A stretch of 64,000 nt of DNA from Cytobacillus pseudoceanisediminis (GTDB lineage: Bacteria; Bacillota; Bacilli; Bacillales; Cytobacillaceae), in assembly GCF_023516215.1 (NCBI RefSeq), contig NZ_CP097349.1, positions 1,612,001 through 1,676,000 of the forward strand, in the 5' to 3' direction. Positions 56,411-64,000 of the stretch are shown piece by piece; within the stretch, counting starts at the first letter, position 1; each line of letters opens with the position of its first letter. The notes under the pieces are model-generated. The model saw only the letters and a program-made list of their open reading frames with translations. It searched no databases and had not been told where the DNA came from. A program made the position numbers and the translations under genes.

Positions 56411-57502
56411 ATGAATGAATTTAAAATTGAAATCAATCGCACACCTGAGAAAAAACAAAAACCTGCATTTGATAACCTGGAGTTTGGCAAAAATTTTACC
56501 GATCATATGTTTGAAATGGATTATACTGCCGGCAGGGGATGGCATGATCCAAGAATTGTACCTTATCAGCCGCTTTCACTTGATCCCGCTGCAATGATTT
56601 TCCATTATGGGCAAAGTGTCTTCGAAGGGTTAAAAGCATATCTTACAATCGATAATGAGGTATTGCTGTTCAGGCCAGAAAAGAATATGGAGAGATTGAA
56701 TAAATCCAACTCCAGATTATGCATTCCTGAAATTGATGAAGAGCTTGCTCTTTATGCCTTAAAAGAATTAATATCACTCGATCGTGACTGGATTCCCAAT
56801 GTTGAAGGAACTTCACTGTACATCCGTCCATTTGTCATTTCAACTGAGCCATACCTTGGAGTGGCACCATCAAAGAAATACAAATTCATCATTATTCTTT
56901 CTCCAGTAGGCGCCTACTATAAGGAAGGCATCAACCCTGTTAAAATTGCTGTTCAAAACGAATATGTCCGTGCCGTAAAAGGGGGAACAGGCACCGCTAA
57001 AACCGGAGGAAACTATGCAGCGAGTCTGAAAGCACAGGAGCTTGCCAGCTTAACTGGATATTCACAGGTTCTATGGCTGGACGGAAAAGAAAATAAATAT
57101 ATTGAAGAAGTGGGAAGCATGAACATTTTCTTCAAAATTAACGGTGAAGTTGTAACACCTGAGCTTAATGGAAGCATCCTAGAAGGAATCACCAGAAACT
57201 CTGTACTCGAGTTGCTGAAATACTGGAATATCCCAGTGGCAGAGCGCAGAATCTCCATTGAAGAAATCTACCAGGCACATGCGGATGGACAGCTTGAAGA
57301 AGCATTTGGAACTGGCACTGCTGCTGTTATCTCTCCAATTGGCGAATTTTTCTGGGACAATAAGAAAATTGAAATCAGCGGCGGGATCACCGGCGAATTA
57401 TCTAAGAAAATCTATGATACTTTGACAGGCATCCAAAAAGGAACCGCGCCAGACCCGTTTGGATGGAGTGTAAAAGTGGAAAAAAGAGGCAGCAGGCATT
57501 AA
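56411..57502 (+). CDS. ilvK: Branched-chain amino acid aminotransferase
   Basis: 363 residues of the fold-type IV PLP enzyme family: FHYGQSVFEGLKAY, LYIRPFVIST, GGNYAASLKAQ (the PLP lysine in SLKAQ) and EVGSMNIFF. It catalyses the last step in Leu, Ile and Val synthesis and the first step of their breakdown. ATG 56411 follows AGGGAG; a TTG six bases earlier is too close. Length agrees with Bacillus YwaA/YbgE. Confidence 0.92.
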   Translation: MNEFKIEINRTPEKKQKPAFDNLEFGKNFTDHMFEMDYTAGRGWHDPRIVPYQPLSLDPAAMIFHYGQSVFEGLKAYLTIDNEVLLFRPEKNMERLNKSNSRLCIPEIDEELALYALKELISLDRDWIPNVEGTSLYIRPFVISTEPYLGVAPSKKYKFIIILSPVGAYYKEGINPVKIAVQNEYVRAVKGGTGTAKTGGNYAASLKAQELASLTGYSQVLWLDGKENKYIEEVGSMNIFFKINGEVVTPELNGSILEGITRNSVLELLKYWNIPVAERRISIEEIYQAHADGQLEEAFGTGTAAVISPIGEFFWDNKKIEISGGITGELSKKIYDTLTGIQKGTAPDPFGWSVKVEKRGSRH

Positions 57503-57522
57503 GTAATCCTCAATGCAGGCAA

Positions 57523-57556
57523 GGATCGGCACATAAAGCCGATCCTATTTTTATTT
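57523..57556 (+). terminator. Terminator after aminotransferase
   Basis: Stem GGATCGGC / GCCGATCC followed by TATTTTTATTTT. Confidence 0.85.
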
Positions 57557-57621
57557 TAGGCATGAAAATCTGCTAAAACGGGAAAATATAGAAAGAACCT
57601 ACTATAGAGAGGAGATAAAAA

Positions 57622-57888
57622 ATGGACAAGATAGAAGTTGGAGAAGTATTTACAATCAGTGATGAAAATGATCAGGAAATGGAAGTGGAGGTCCTCGCTT
57701 CTGCAGAGGTGGATGGCCATCAATATGCTGCTGTCAGCTTCGTAGAAGATCTTGAAGAAGACACAGAAGAAGATATCGACGTGTTCTTCTTAAAACTGGA
57801 TGAAGACGGCGACTTTACCCCCATTGAAAGCGACGAAGAATTTAACAAGATCTCTGCTGTATTCGAGGAAATGATAAACGAGGAATAG
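57622..57888 (+). CDS. DUF1292 acidic protein
   Basis: 88 residues, very acidic, starting MDKIEVGEVFTISDENDQEM. The beta-strand pattern YAAVSFVED...DVFFLKLDEDG matches the YrzB/DUF1292 family. ATG follows GAGAGGAG. The family is conserved in Firmicutes and its function is unknown. Monocistronic. Confidence 0.8.
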   Translation: MDKIEVGEVFTISDENDQEMEVEVLASAEVDGHQYAAVSFVEDLEEDTEEDIDVFFLKLDEDGDFTPIESDEEFNKISAVFEEMINEE

Positions 57889-57889
57889 A

Positions 57890-57919
57890 AGAGAAGGAAT
57901 CATTCCTTCTCTTTTTTTA
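57890..57919 (+). terminator. Terminator after DUF1292 gene
   Basis: Perfect 11-bp stem AGAGAAGGAAT / ATTCCTTCTCT, one-base loop as drawn, and T7. Confidence 0.85.
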
Positions 57920-58016
57920 CATAGGAAGAGGCATTAGCTCCTAATCTTCAGATAACGTAATTTCCCCAATAGTAATGGGCAAATATCACAAAAGGAATGA
58001 AACAGCAGGTGATCCA

Positions 58017-58928
58017 ATGAAAATATTATGCATCGATGGCGGTGGAATACGCGGTGTCTTTGCTGTCAGCATTTTAAAAGCTCTCGAAGAGGAACTGAAT
58101 CTGCAAGCCGGCGACTATTTTGATATGATTGCTGGCACAAGCACCGGATCTATAATTGCCGCTTCACTGATCCTGAAGAAAGATATGAGCGAGGTCTTGA
58201 AAGGATACGAGTCATTCGGGAAAAAAATATTTGTAAAACAGGCAAAGGTTGGCCTCTTTAAAAGTGTATACAGTGATAAGTACCTGCGGCGTTTTATCCG
58301 CAAAGCTTTTGGTGAAACAGAGCTTTCCGATATTAAAAAGCCGCTTTTAATTCCTGCTGTCGATGTGACCCATGGCAAGCCATTTATCCACCGTTCCAAT
58401 TACGGCAGTACTGGAAATGAAAGTTTATCAATGAAGCTTTGGGACGCAGTACTATCCTCCTGTTCAGCACCTGTATATTTCCCTCCTAATAACATCAGCA
58501 ACAGTTATTTATCGATAGACGGAGGGCTTTGGGCGAATAATCCATCACTCGTCTGCATTACGGAGGCTATGCATCACTTCAAGGAGGAGCTGCAAAAAAT
58601 AAAAATCCTTTCCCTTGGAACCGGTCTTCAAAAAATTGACTTTACGATTGACAATAATAAATACTGGGGTGTAAAACATTGGCTGCCTTTCCAGCTCCCG
58701 TCCATGAAAGTGACGCCGAAGCTTTTGGACCTGGCCCTTCATTTATCCTCCGAATCTGTTACCTACCATTGCAAGCATCTGCTCGGAGAAAATTACTTGC
58801 GCATAAATGAAGAACTGGGGGAAGAAATGCCATTTGATGAAATAAAGTTTGTGGAGGAATTGGTTATGCTTGGAGAGAAGGTCTATCAGGACCGGCGGGA
58901 GGAAATAAAAAAGTTTATACTATCGTGA
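58017..58928 (+). CDS. Patatin-like phospholipase
   Basis: 303 residues. Oxyanion hole DGGGIRG (7-13), nucleophile S42 in GTSTG, and catalytic Asp168 in SIDGGLWANNP form the Ser-Asp dyad of patatins. It has no signal peptide, so it acts from the cytoplasm on membrane lipids. ATG 58017 behind AGGTGAT is preferred over 57975 because the domain begins there. It resembles CapV-type patatins, but no nucleotide cyclase lies nearby. Confidence 0.88.
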   Translation: MKILCIDGGGIRGVFAVSILKALEEELNLQAGDYFDMIAGTSTGSIIAASLILKKDMSEVLKGYESFGKKIFVKQAKVGLFKSVYSDKYLRRFIRKAFGETELSDIKKPLLIPAVDVTHGKPFIHRSNYGSTGNESLSMKLWDAVLSSCSAPVYFPPNNISNSYLSIDGGLWANNPSLVCITEAMHHFKEELQKIKILSLGTGLQKIDFTIDNNKYWGVKHWLPFQLPSMKVTPKLLDLALHLSSESVTYHCKHLLGENYLRINEELGEEMPFDEIKFVEELVMLGEKVYQDRREEIKKFILS

Positions 58929-58936
58929 TTTGAAAT

Positions 58937-58977
58937 AAGAAAAAAGAGCATGGGTGCTGCCCATGCTCTTTTTTCTT
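58937..58977. terminator. Bidirectional terminator
   Basis: Perfect 18-bp stem AAGAAAAAAGAGCATGGG / CCCATGCTCTTTTTTCTT between the patatin gene and the convergent glycosidase. Confidence 0.9.
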
Positions 58978-60139
58978 ATTTGGTATTTTTCAAGGAATAA
59001 TACTTCACGGGTTCTTCTGTATTTTGGAGAGCTTCAGCAATCGTTCCCATAAGGCTGTATGGTCCTTTGGCGTCATGGCCCACTTCCCAGATCATCATTC
59101 CGCCGAATCCGTGATTGAGAGCCAGGGCTGTTTTCTTTTTCATCGTTTTGGCACCATTATAGTAGTAGTCGGTGCCATTTAGGCTGATCTTATCCTTTTC
59201 TGCGTTTTCAGGGTTATCGTTTATGACTGCATTATATGATACCGGCTTAATAGCAGGATCTGCTGGCTGAGCATAAAGCGGAACCCCCAGAACCAGCTTA
59301 TCTTTTGGAATACCCTGTGAATCAAATAATTGTCCCCAATAGTTTGCTATATTCTCTGTAAAGGAGTACGGAGAAAGATTGCGAGCATTGTAACCGCCAT
59401 CCCACTGGCCATCATAAGCCATAATATTTACATAATCAACCTTCATGAACATAGAAGGCTCATATACGACATAGCCCGTCTCTGTCCCGGTTACACTATG
59501 AATTTTGGCATGGACCGCAACAGACAGCACTTTGCCGTTTGCATGAAGCATTTCGCTAAGCTTATGGATAAAGACTGCCAGGTATTTTGCATCCTCTTTA
59601 GAACGCGGATGCTCAAAATCAATGTCAATGCCATCAAGGTTTTCGTTTTGAGCCAGTCCCGCCAGTTCTTTTACCAGCCTATCTCTCGAGGATTCATCAG
59701 CTATGGCTTGTTTAAAATAATCATAAGATTCCCCGCCATTGATATGAAACCATCCCCCTACGGCAAGTATAGCCTTTACATCTTGCCGGTGTGCATTTCT
59801 TACCACACTTCTCAGATTTTTCAGGGCTGAATCACCATTTAAAGAAATGCTGCCGTCCTTCTCAGGATGAGCGAAAGAAAATAGGATATGTGTCAGATTT
59901 GAATAATCGATCGATTTTGGATCACGGTAATCCTGGATATAACCCATCAGCACTTTTTCGGGAATCTCCGAAAGCTCCGGGATTCCTTTTTTGACCAGAA
60001 GTTTGCTGGATTGTGAAACCGGCACAGACTGTTTTAAAGGCTGGCCTTGATCGGTGATGTTTGTATAGTAAATGCCTGCAGCAAAACCGCTGGAAAATAT
60101 AAAAACAATCAATATCAGCATTTGGTGTATTCTTTTCAC
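58976..60139 (-). CDS. Secreted or membrane-anchored GH18 glycosidase
   Basis: 387 residues. An N-terminal hydrophobic segment (about 5-25) is a signal peptide or anchor, followed by a GH18 barrel. The full catalytic motif DGIDIDFEHP is present, unlike the reduced one in the SleL-like protein at 25907. VNIMAYDGQWDG and MIWEVGHDAKG fit chitinase/N-acetylglucosaminidase-like enzymes such as YkvQ/YvbX. GTG 60139 follows GGAGG; the TTG at 60163 lies upstream of that site. Likely target is peptidoglycan or chitin. Confidence 0.87.
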   Translation of the reverse strand: MKRIHQMLILIVFIFSSGFAAGIYYTNITDQGQPLKQSVPVSQSSKLLVKKGIPELSEIPEKVLMGYIQDYRDPKSIDYSNLTHILFSFAHPEKDGSISLNGDSALKNLRSVVRNAHRQDVKAILAVGGWFHINGGESYDYFKQAIADESSRDRLVKELAGLAQNENLDGIDIDFEHPRSKEDAKYLAVFIHKLSEMLHANGKVLSVAVHAKIHSVTGTETGYVVYEPSMFMKVDYVNIMAYDGQWDGGYNARNLSPYSFTENIANYWGQLFDSQGIPKDKLVLGVPLYAQPADPAIKPVSYNAVINDNPENAEKDKISLNGTDYYYNGAKTMKKKTALALNHGFGGMMIWEVGHDAKGPYSLMGTIAEALQNTEEPVKYYSLKNTK

Positions 60140-60348
60140 AAATAGTAAACCTCCATCATTCAATCCTTTAAAAGTGTATCAAAAAAGAGAACAAGGAGGG
60201 GGTGGTAATTTATTGCTTGCATTCCATTCTTAAATAAACCAATAAACTTTCAATAAAATATGATTCTCATCACATCCCAAACTTTTCCCCCATGGTACAT
60301 TCCTTATAAGCAATTTATACAGCCTGGAAAAAGAGGAGGAAATGTACA

Positions 60349-61380
60349 GTGAGCGAATTGATTAATAACCGTGAACATCAGGACCATCACAGCAGTCCTG
60401 CTCAGGACAATAATGGCGAAACCGCTCTTCCCAAGCCGGAAGAACAGCCCGGACACCCCATACATACATTTATCCGGGAGAATAAGGCAATTGATAAGCA
60501 TCTGAGGGAAAAGGTAAAAGTCCATCTCGAAGCGTTCATCCAGGAGGATAACGGGGAAAATGCATATAAACTATTGGAAGACTGCATCCTGCTGCTTGAT
60601 CTTGATAAGCATTACAGCCGGAAGGAAAATCTGCTTTTCCCATACTTGGAGAAGTACGGAATCTATGGACCAACAAATAATATGTGGAGCATCGATGACT
60701 ATATCAGGGATGGAATCAAGGATGCCAAAAACCTGCTCGAGGATTACGATGGGGACAAGCAAAAGGTCACCAATGCCGTGCGTTTCATTTTCAATGAAAT
60801 AAGCGCTATGATTTACAGGGAGGAAAATATCCTTTTCCCTATGGCCTTAAAGAATCTTACAGAAGATGAATGGGTTAAGATTGCCCATGAGAGCGATGAG
60901 ATTGGCTTCTGCCTGACCGGCCCGCAAGGAGAATGGAAGCCCGAACGCAAAGGGATTGCTGGGAAAGCAATATCAGAAGGCTATATCAAAATGGAAACTG
61001 GCATTTTATCATTGAAACAGCTGGAGCTATTATTCAATCATTTGCCTGTTGATATCACATTTATTGATCATGAAGACGTAGTCCGCTATTTCTCTCACGG
61101 AAAGGAAAGAATCTTTGCCAGAACCAAAGCCGTGATAGGGCGAACCGTGCAGAATTGCCATCCTCCCCGCAGTGTCCATGCTGTGGAAGAATTGCTGAAG
61201 GATCTTAAGGCAGGCCGAAAGGACTCTGAAGATTTCTGGATAAAATTTAAAGATAAATATGTTTATATCCGTTATTTTGCTGTAAGGGATGAAAACGGAA
61301 GCTATGCAGGAACCCTGGAATTCACACAGAATATCAATCCAATCCAGGAAATCGAGGGAGAAAAAAGAATTCTTTTATAA
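60349..61380 (+). CDS. Hemerythrin-PAS protein lacking its usual DUF438 domain
   Basis: 343 residues. A hemerythrin-like four-helix domain (about 35-190) contains HPIHTFIRENKAI, DKHYSRKENLLFPYLE and IYREENILFPMAL, with His/Glu ligands for a di-iron centre. A PAS domain (about 225-335, HLPVDITFIDHEDVVRYFS) follows. Relatives normally begin with a DUF438 domain of about 70 residues. Here the DUF438-like opening MSELINNRE leads into a short Gln/Asn-rich linker. GTG 60349 follows GAGGAGG. A role in oxygen or nitric-oxide sensing is inferred. Confidence 0.8.
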   Translation: MSELINNREHQDHHSSPAQDNNGETALPKPEEQPGHPIHTFIRENKAIDKHLREKVKVHLEAFIQEDNGENAYKLLEDCILLLDLDKHYSRKENLLFPYLEKYGIYGPTNNMWSIDDYIRDGIKDAKNLLEDYDGDKQKVTNAVRFIFNEISAMIYREENILFPMALKNLTEDEWVKIAHESDEIGFCLTGPQGEWKPERKGIAGKAISEGYIKMETGILSLKQLELLFNHLPVDITFIDHEDVVRYFSHGKERIFARTKAVIGRTVQNCHPPRSVHAVEELLKDLKAGRKDSEDFWIKFKDKYVYIRYFAVRDENGSYAGTLEFTQNINPIQEIEGEKRILL

Positions 61381-61385
61381 TCATA

Positions 61386-61418
61386 AAAAAGCTAAGAGCG
61401 TCCACTCTTAGCTTTTTT
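61386..61418. terminator. Bidirectional terminator
   Basis: Perfect 13-bp stem AAAAAGCTAAGAG / CTCTTAGCTTTTT. Confidence 0.88.
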
Positions 61419-62214
61419 TGATTTTTGAAGGATTATTAATCTTATATGTCACTGCTTCTTCTACAATGAATTCCTCGTCACAGTCTTTCCCTTTAGGCAG
61501 TTTCTTTTTAACAATTTTCCCATCAAATTCAAGGCTTTCCCCTGGCTTAAGTTCGAATTTCTTCAGCGTTTTTGAGTGGGAGCACCAGCCAAGTCCCACT
61601 TCAATCGGTTCATTCTCTTCAATGACAACATCTTCTAAGACGATGACTTCATCATTTTCTTCATTGAAATGGTTCCAGCTCAAGGCAAATTGTTTTACTT
61701 TAGCAGTAAAGTGGGCCTTTTCTGCTGGCAGTTCCAATGCAGGCTGTTTTTCCTTCTTGGCTTTTTTTGCTGAAGGCTTTGTCTTATTGCTGTTTTCAGA
61801 CGGATTCTTAGTAACGTCTTCAGACTTCTCACTGTCTTTTTTAGGTGCTTCCTTTTCAGAAGGAGCAGAGAAACCAGCAGTCAATGCTTTTCCAAAGCTT
61901 GGCGACTGCATCTCTTTAAGATAAGCCGGGTGTATGCAGCTCAGATTTCCGTCCTGAAATTCGATTATGATTGTATAATAATCATCAGACTCACCGTATG
62001 CCTGATAACCTTTCACAGTTACAAGCCGCTGCTGTGATTTTTCTTTATACCAGAATTCCTTCTTAACTTCCCTTGTAGTTGATAAGCCCCATTCCCTGAC
62101 TTTCTCTTCATAATGAGCATCATCCTGAAACGTTTCAAATTTCCCCACTGGAGGAAAATATACCGTATTGTTTGAGTCTTCAATATGAGGCAGAGTTATT
62201 GCCAATCCGTCCAC
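61408..62214 (-). CDS. Hypothetical two-part protein with Lys-rich linker
   Basis: 268 residues. An N-terminal domain (about 1-110, TVYFPPVGKFETFQDD) and a C-terminal beta-rich domain (about 165-268, IEVGLGWCSHSKTLKKFEL) are joined by a low-complexity Lys/Ser/Glu linker. No signal or catalytic motif. Start GTG 62214 or TTG 62205 (behind AAAGGATG). I do not recognise the family. Confidence 0.65.
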   Translation of the reverse strand: MDGLAITLPHIEDSNNTVYFPPVGKFETFQDDAHYEEKVREWGLSTTREVKKEFWYKEKSQQRLVTVKGYQAYGESDDYYTIIIEFQDGNLSCIHPAYLKEMQSPSFGKALTAGFSAPSEKEAPKKDSEKSEDVTKNPSENSNKTKPSAKKAKKEKQPALELPAEKAHFTAKVKQFALSWNHFNEENDEVIVLEDVVIEENEPIEVGLGWCSHSKTLKKFELKPGESLEFDGKIVKKKLPKGKDCDEEFIVEEAVTYKINNPSKIKKS

Positions 62215-62337
62215 ATCCTTTCAAGATTATTTTAATGGCCGTTCATGATAAAATCAAAAATGAGGAAGGGTTTTTCCGATAACTTTTGAATATAGTTAAT
62301 AAATGAATGACAGTTTTGCTGTAAAGGAGGCTATAAG

Positions 62338-64000
62338 ATGAAGACATACAAAAACAGAAATGATGTTCCGCTAAATGAAAAATGGAATCTGGAAGACATT
62401 TATTCCAGTTTGGAAAAATGGGAGGAAGATTACCAGAGGATTGAACAATTAGCTGATAAGCTGAAGACCTTTGATGGGCAGATTCAAGATGGTTATTCCC
62501 TGTATCAATATCTTGAGCAAAAAGAAAAACTTTCTTACATATTTAATAAGCTATATGCATATGCGATGCTAAAAACAGATGAAGACACACGGGTGTCTGA
62601 TTCACAGGCTTTTGTGGACAGGGCAAAGCAATTAGGCGTTAAAATCAGTTCTTCCACTTCTTTTTTTATGCCTTTTCTTTTAAGTCTGGATGAAGAAACC
62701 CTAAAAAGCTATATTGCTGAGGAAAAGGGCTTGAAATACTTTGAGGAAGATCTGCTCGAATCTTTCCGCTATAAGCCTCATGTCCTTAATAAGGACCAGG
62801 AAGAAATTCTGTCCCGCCTTGGCGAAGCACTTTCGGTTCCAAGTCATACATTTGGAATGATGAATAATGCTGATATAAAGTTTGGCGATGTAACAAAAGA
62901 CGATGGCGAAAAGGTTGAACTGACACGCGGCATGTATGCAAAAATTATGGAAGAGGAAGACCGGGAAAAGAGAAAAGAAGCGTATAGGGCCTATTACCAG
63001 CCTTATGTGCAGCTAAAGAATTCCATTGCTTCCACCCTTTCTGCTGCGATAAAAAACAATGTGAGCATGGCCAAAATCCGGAATTATCCTTCAGCCCTTG
63101 AAAAAGGATTATTTGGAGATAAGGTGCCCAAGGAAGTATATGTAAATCTTATTGAGACCACTAAAAAAAATATCGGGGCAATGCATCAGTATACCAGGAT
63201 CCGCAAGAAACAGTTAGGCCTTGACGAGCTGAGGCAATATGATTTGAGTGTTCCATTAGCAGAGGGTGTAAAACCTGATATATCATATGAAGAAGCTTAT
63301 GAAACGATGTGTAAAGCATTGGAGCCTCTTGGAGAGGATTATATTAATATTCTCAAGGAGTTTAAGTCAGGGCGCTATATTGATGTGCGGGAAACTCCAG
63401 GGAAGCGGTCAGGGGCGTATAACCTGGGCATCTACGGCGTTCATCCCTATATCCTCCTGAATCACCGGGATGATCTGGACAGCCTTTTCACACTTGCACA
63501 TGAATGCGGACATGGTGTCCACAGTAAGCTGAGCTCTCAGCACCAGCCGCAGATTACCGCCCGATATAGCATCTTTGTAGCGGAAGTGGCTTCAACAGTA
63601 AACGAAGTGCTGCTGATTAATTATTTGCTGAACAGGGAAAAGGATAAACAAGTCCGCAGGCATCTCCTTAATCATTTTATTGATCAGTTTAAAGGAACCT
63701 TCTTCACTCAAGTCATGTTTGCTGAATTTGAGATGAAAACGCACGAATTAGCTGAAAAGGGAGAACCGCTTAACGCTGAAGTTTTCAGCGGAATCTATGA
63801 ACGCTTATTCCGCGAATATAATGGGGATGAAATAGTCTTTGATGAAGAGGTAAAATTCGGCTGGGCTAGGATCCCTCATTTTTACCGTCCATTTTATGTT
63901 TATAAGTACGCTACCGGATTTGCGTCTGCCATTCATTTGGCAGCGAAAATTCTTGAAGGGGACAAAGAAACGCTGCAAAGCTATCTTGAGTTCTTAAAAA
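62338..64000 (+). CDS. pepF: Oligoendopeptidase F, M3B family (second copy, 3' end outside window)
   Basis: The frame is open from ATG 62338 (behind AAAGGAGG) to the last base, 554 codons, so the gene continues beyond the window. The zinc motif is HECGH (near residue 388) in LAHECGHGVHSKL, with downstream glutamate in FVAEVASTVNEVLL. The N-terminus NDVPLNEKWNLEDIYSSLEKW is typical PepF. It differs from the enzyme at 11648 in motif and sequence and is the closer match to classical PepF. Confidence 0.92.
   Translation, partial: MKTYKNRNDVPLNEKWNLEDIYSSLEKWEEDYQRIEQLADKLKTFDGQIQDGYSLYQYLEQKEKLSYIFNKLYAYAMLKTDEDTRVSDSQAFVDRAKQLGVKISSSTSFFMPFLLSLDEETLKSYIAEEKGLKYFEEDLLESFRYKPHVLNKDQEEILSRLGEALSVPSHTFGMMNNADIKFGDVTKDDGEKVELTRGMYAKIMEEEDREKRKEAYRAYYQPYVQLKNSIASTLSAAIKNNVSMAKIRNYPSALEKGLFGDKVPKEVYVNLIETTKKNIGAMHQYTRIRKKQLGLDELRQYDLSVPLAEGVKPDISYEEAYETMCKALEPLGEDYINILKEFKSGRYIDVRETPGKRSGAYNLGIYGVHPYILLNHRDDLDSLFTLAHECGHGVHSKLSSQHQPQITARYSIFVAEVASTVNEVLLINYLLNREKDKQVRRHLLNHFIDQFKGTFFTQVMFAEFEMKTHELAEKGEPLNAEVFSGIYERLFREYNGDEIVFDEEVKFGWARIPHFYRPFYVYKYATGFASAIHLAAKILEGDKETLQSYLEFLK

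Noticed and set aside
58017..58928. CBASS defence effector (CapV)
   Set aside because: The patatin motifs fit, but no CD-NTase cyclase or accessory Cap genes flank it; neighbours are DUF1292 and a GH18 glycosidase.

Overview
The window is a stretch of a low-GC, endospore-forming Bacillaceae chromosome. It carries the desaturase-DesK-DesR cold-response locus, a spore cortex-type LysM/GH18 enzyme, a CotF-like coat protein, YjcZ, YhfH, YozQ, YdjO and YpbS family small proteins, a YocH-type autolysin with a WalR box, an intracellular subtilisin, and purine-rich AGGAGG ribosome binding sites throughout. I cannot name the species; the gene mix looks like the Cytobacillus/Mesobacillus part of the family. 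No rRNA, tRNA, CRISPR array or prophage was seen. The only mobile element is one IS1182-like insertion.

Layout. 1-13.8 kb: a penicillin acylase cut by the window edge, SCO copper chaperone, aldehyde dehydrogenase, NupC nucleoside transporter, small spore-type genes, a molybdopterin sulfite oxidase-like protein, DUF2071, YdjO, SplA-like, erythromycin esterase-like, first PepF and YhfH. 13.9-20.5 kb: a 52-bp tandem repeat, an MHYT-PAS-PAS histidine kinase, the YocH-like 3D/LysM protein, an IS1182-like element inserted in its terminator, and a coiled-coil protein. 20.8-31 kb: lipoprotein, aldo/keto reductase, exonuclease, two TerD proteins, SleL-like hydrolase, a DNA2-like helicase and a ring-cleaving dioxygenase. 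31-41.5 kb: class A PBP, a ribbon-helix-helix/HD operon, PpiB, Mug, an operon of intracellular subtilisin plus a leaderless endonuclease I, an alkyltransferase-like protein, a D-Ala-D-Ala carboxypeptidase and YceI. 41.6-52.5 kb: a SUV3-like helicase with endonuclease IV, alcohol dehydrogenase, luciferase-like oxidoreductase, YkuK, YndM, a DEAD-box helicase and a coat protein. 52.7-64 kb: des-desK-desR, a branched-chain aminotransferase with a long leader, DUF1292, a patatin phospholipase, a GH18 glycosidase, a hemerythrin-PAS protein and a second PepF cut by the window end.

The strongest global signal is technical. About 20 single-base frameshifts break 13 otherwise well-conserved genes. Most sit in homopolymer runs and most are explained by one missing base, which points to homopolymer under-calling in the assembly rather than gene decay. 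I therefore annotate those genes over their full span.

The most interesting biological signals are these: the IS element sits exactly inside a terminator hairpin and has duplicated it; two palindromes upstream of the desaturase look like DesR operators; YceI has a perfect consensus promoter with a palindromic repeat just downstream; three GCTAG sites on helical phasing precede a ribbon-helix-helix/HD-hydrolase operon; a cytoplasmic protease and a cytoplasmic nuclease are translationally coupled; and the branched-chain aminotransferase has a long structured leader that is not a T-box.
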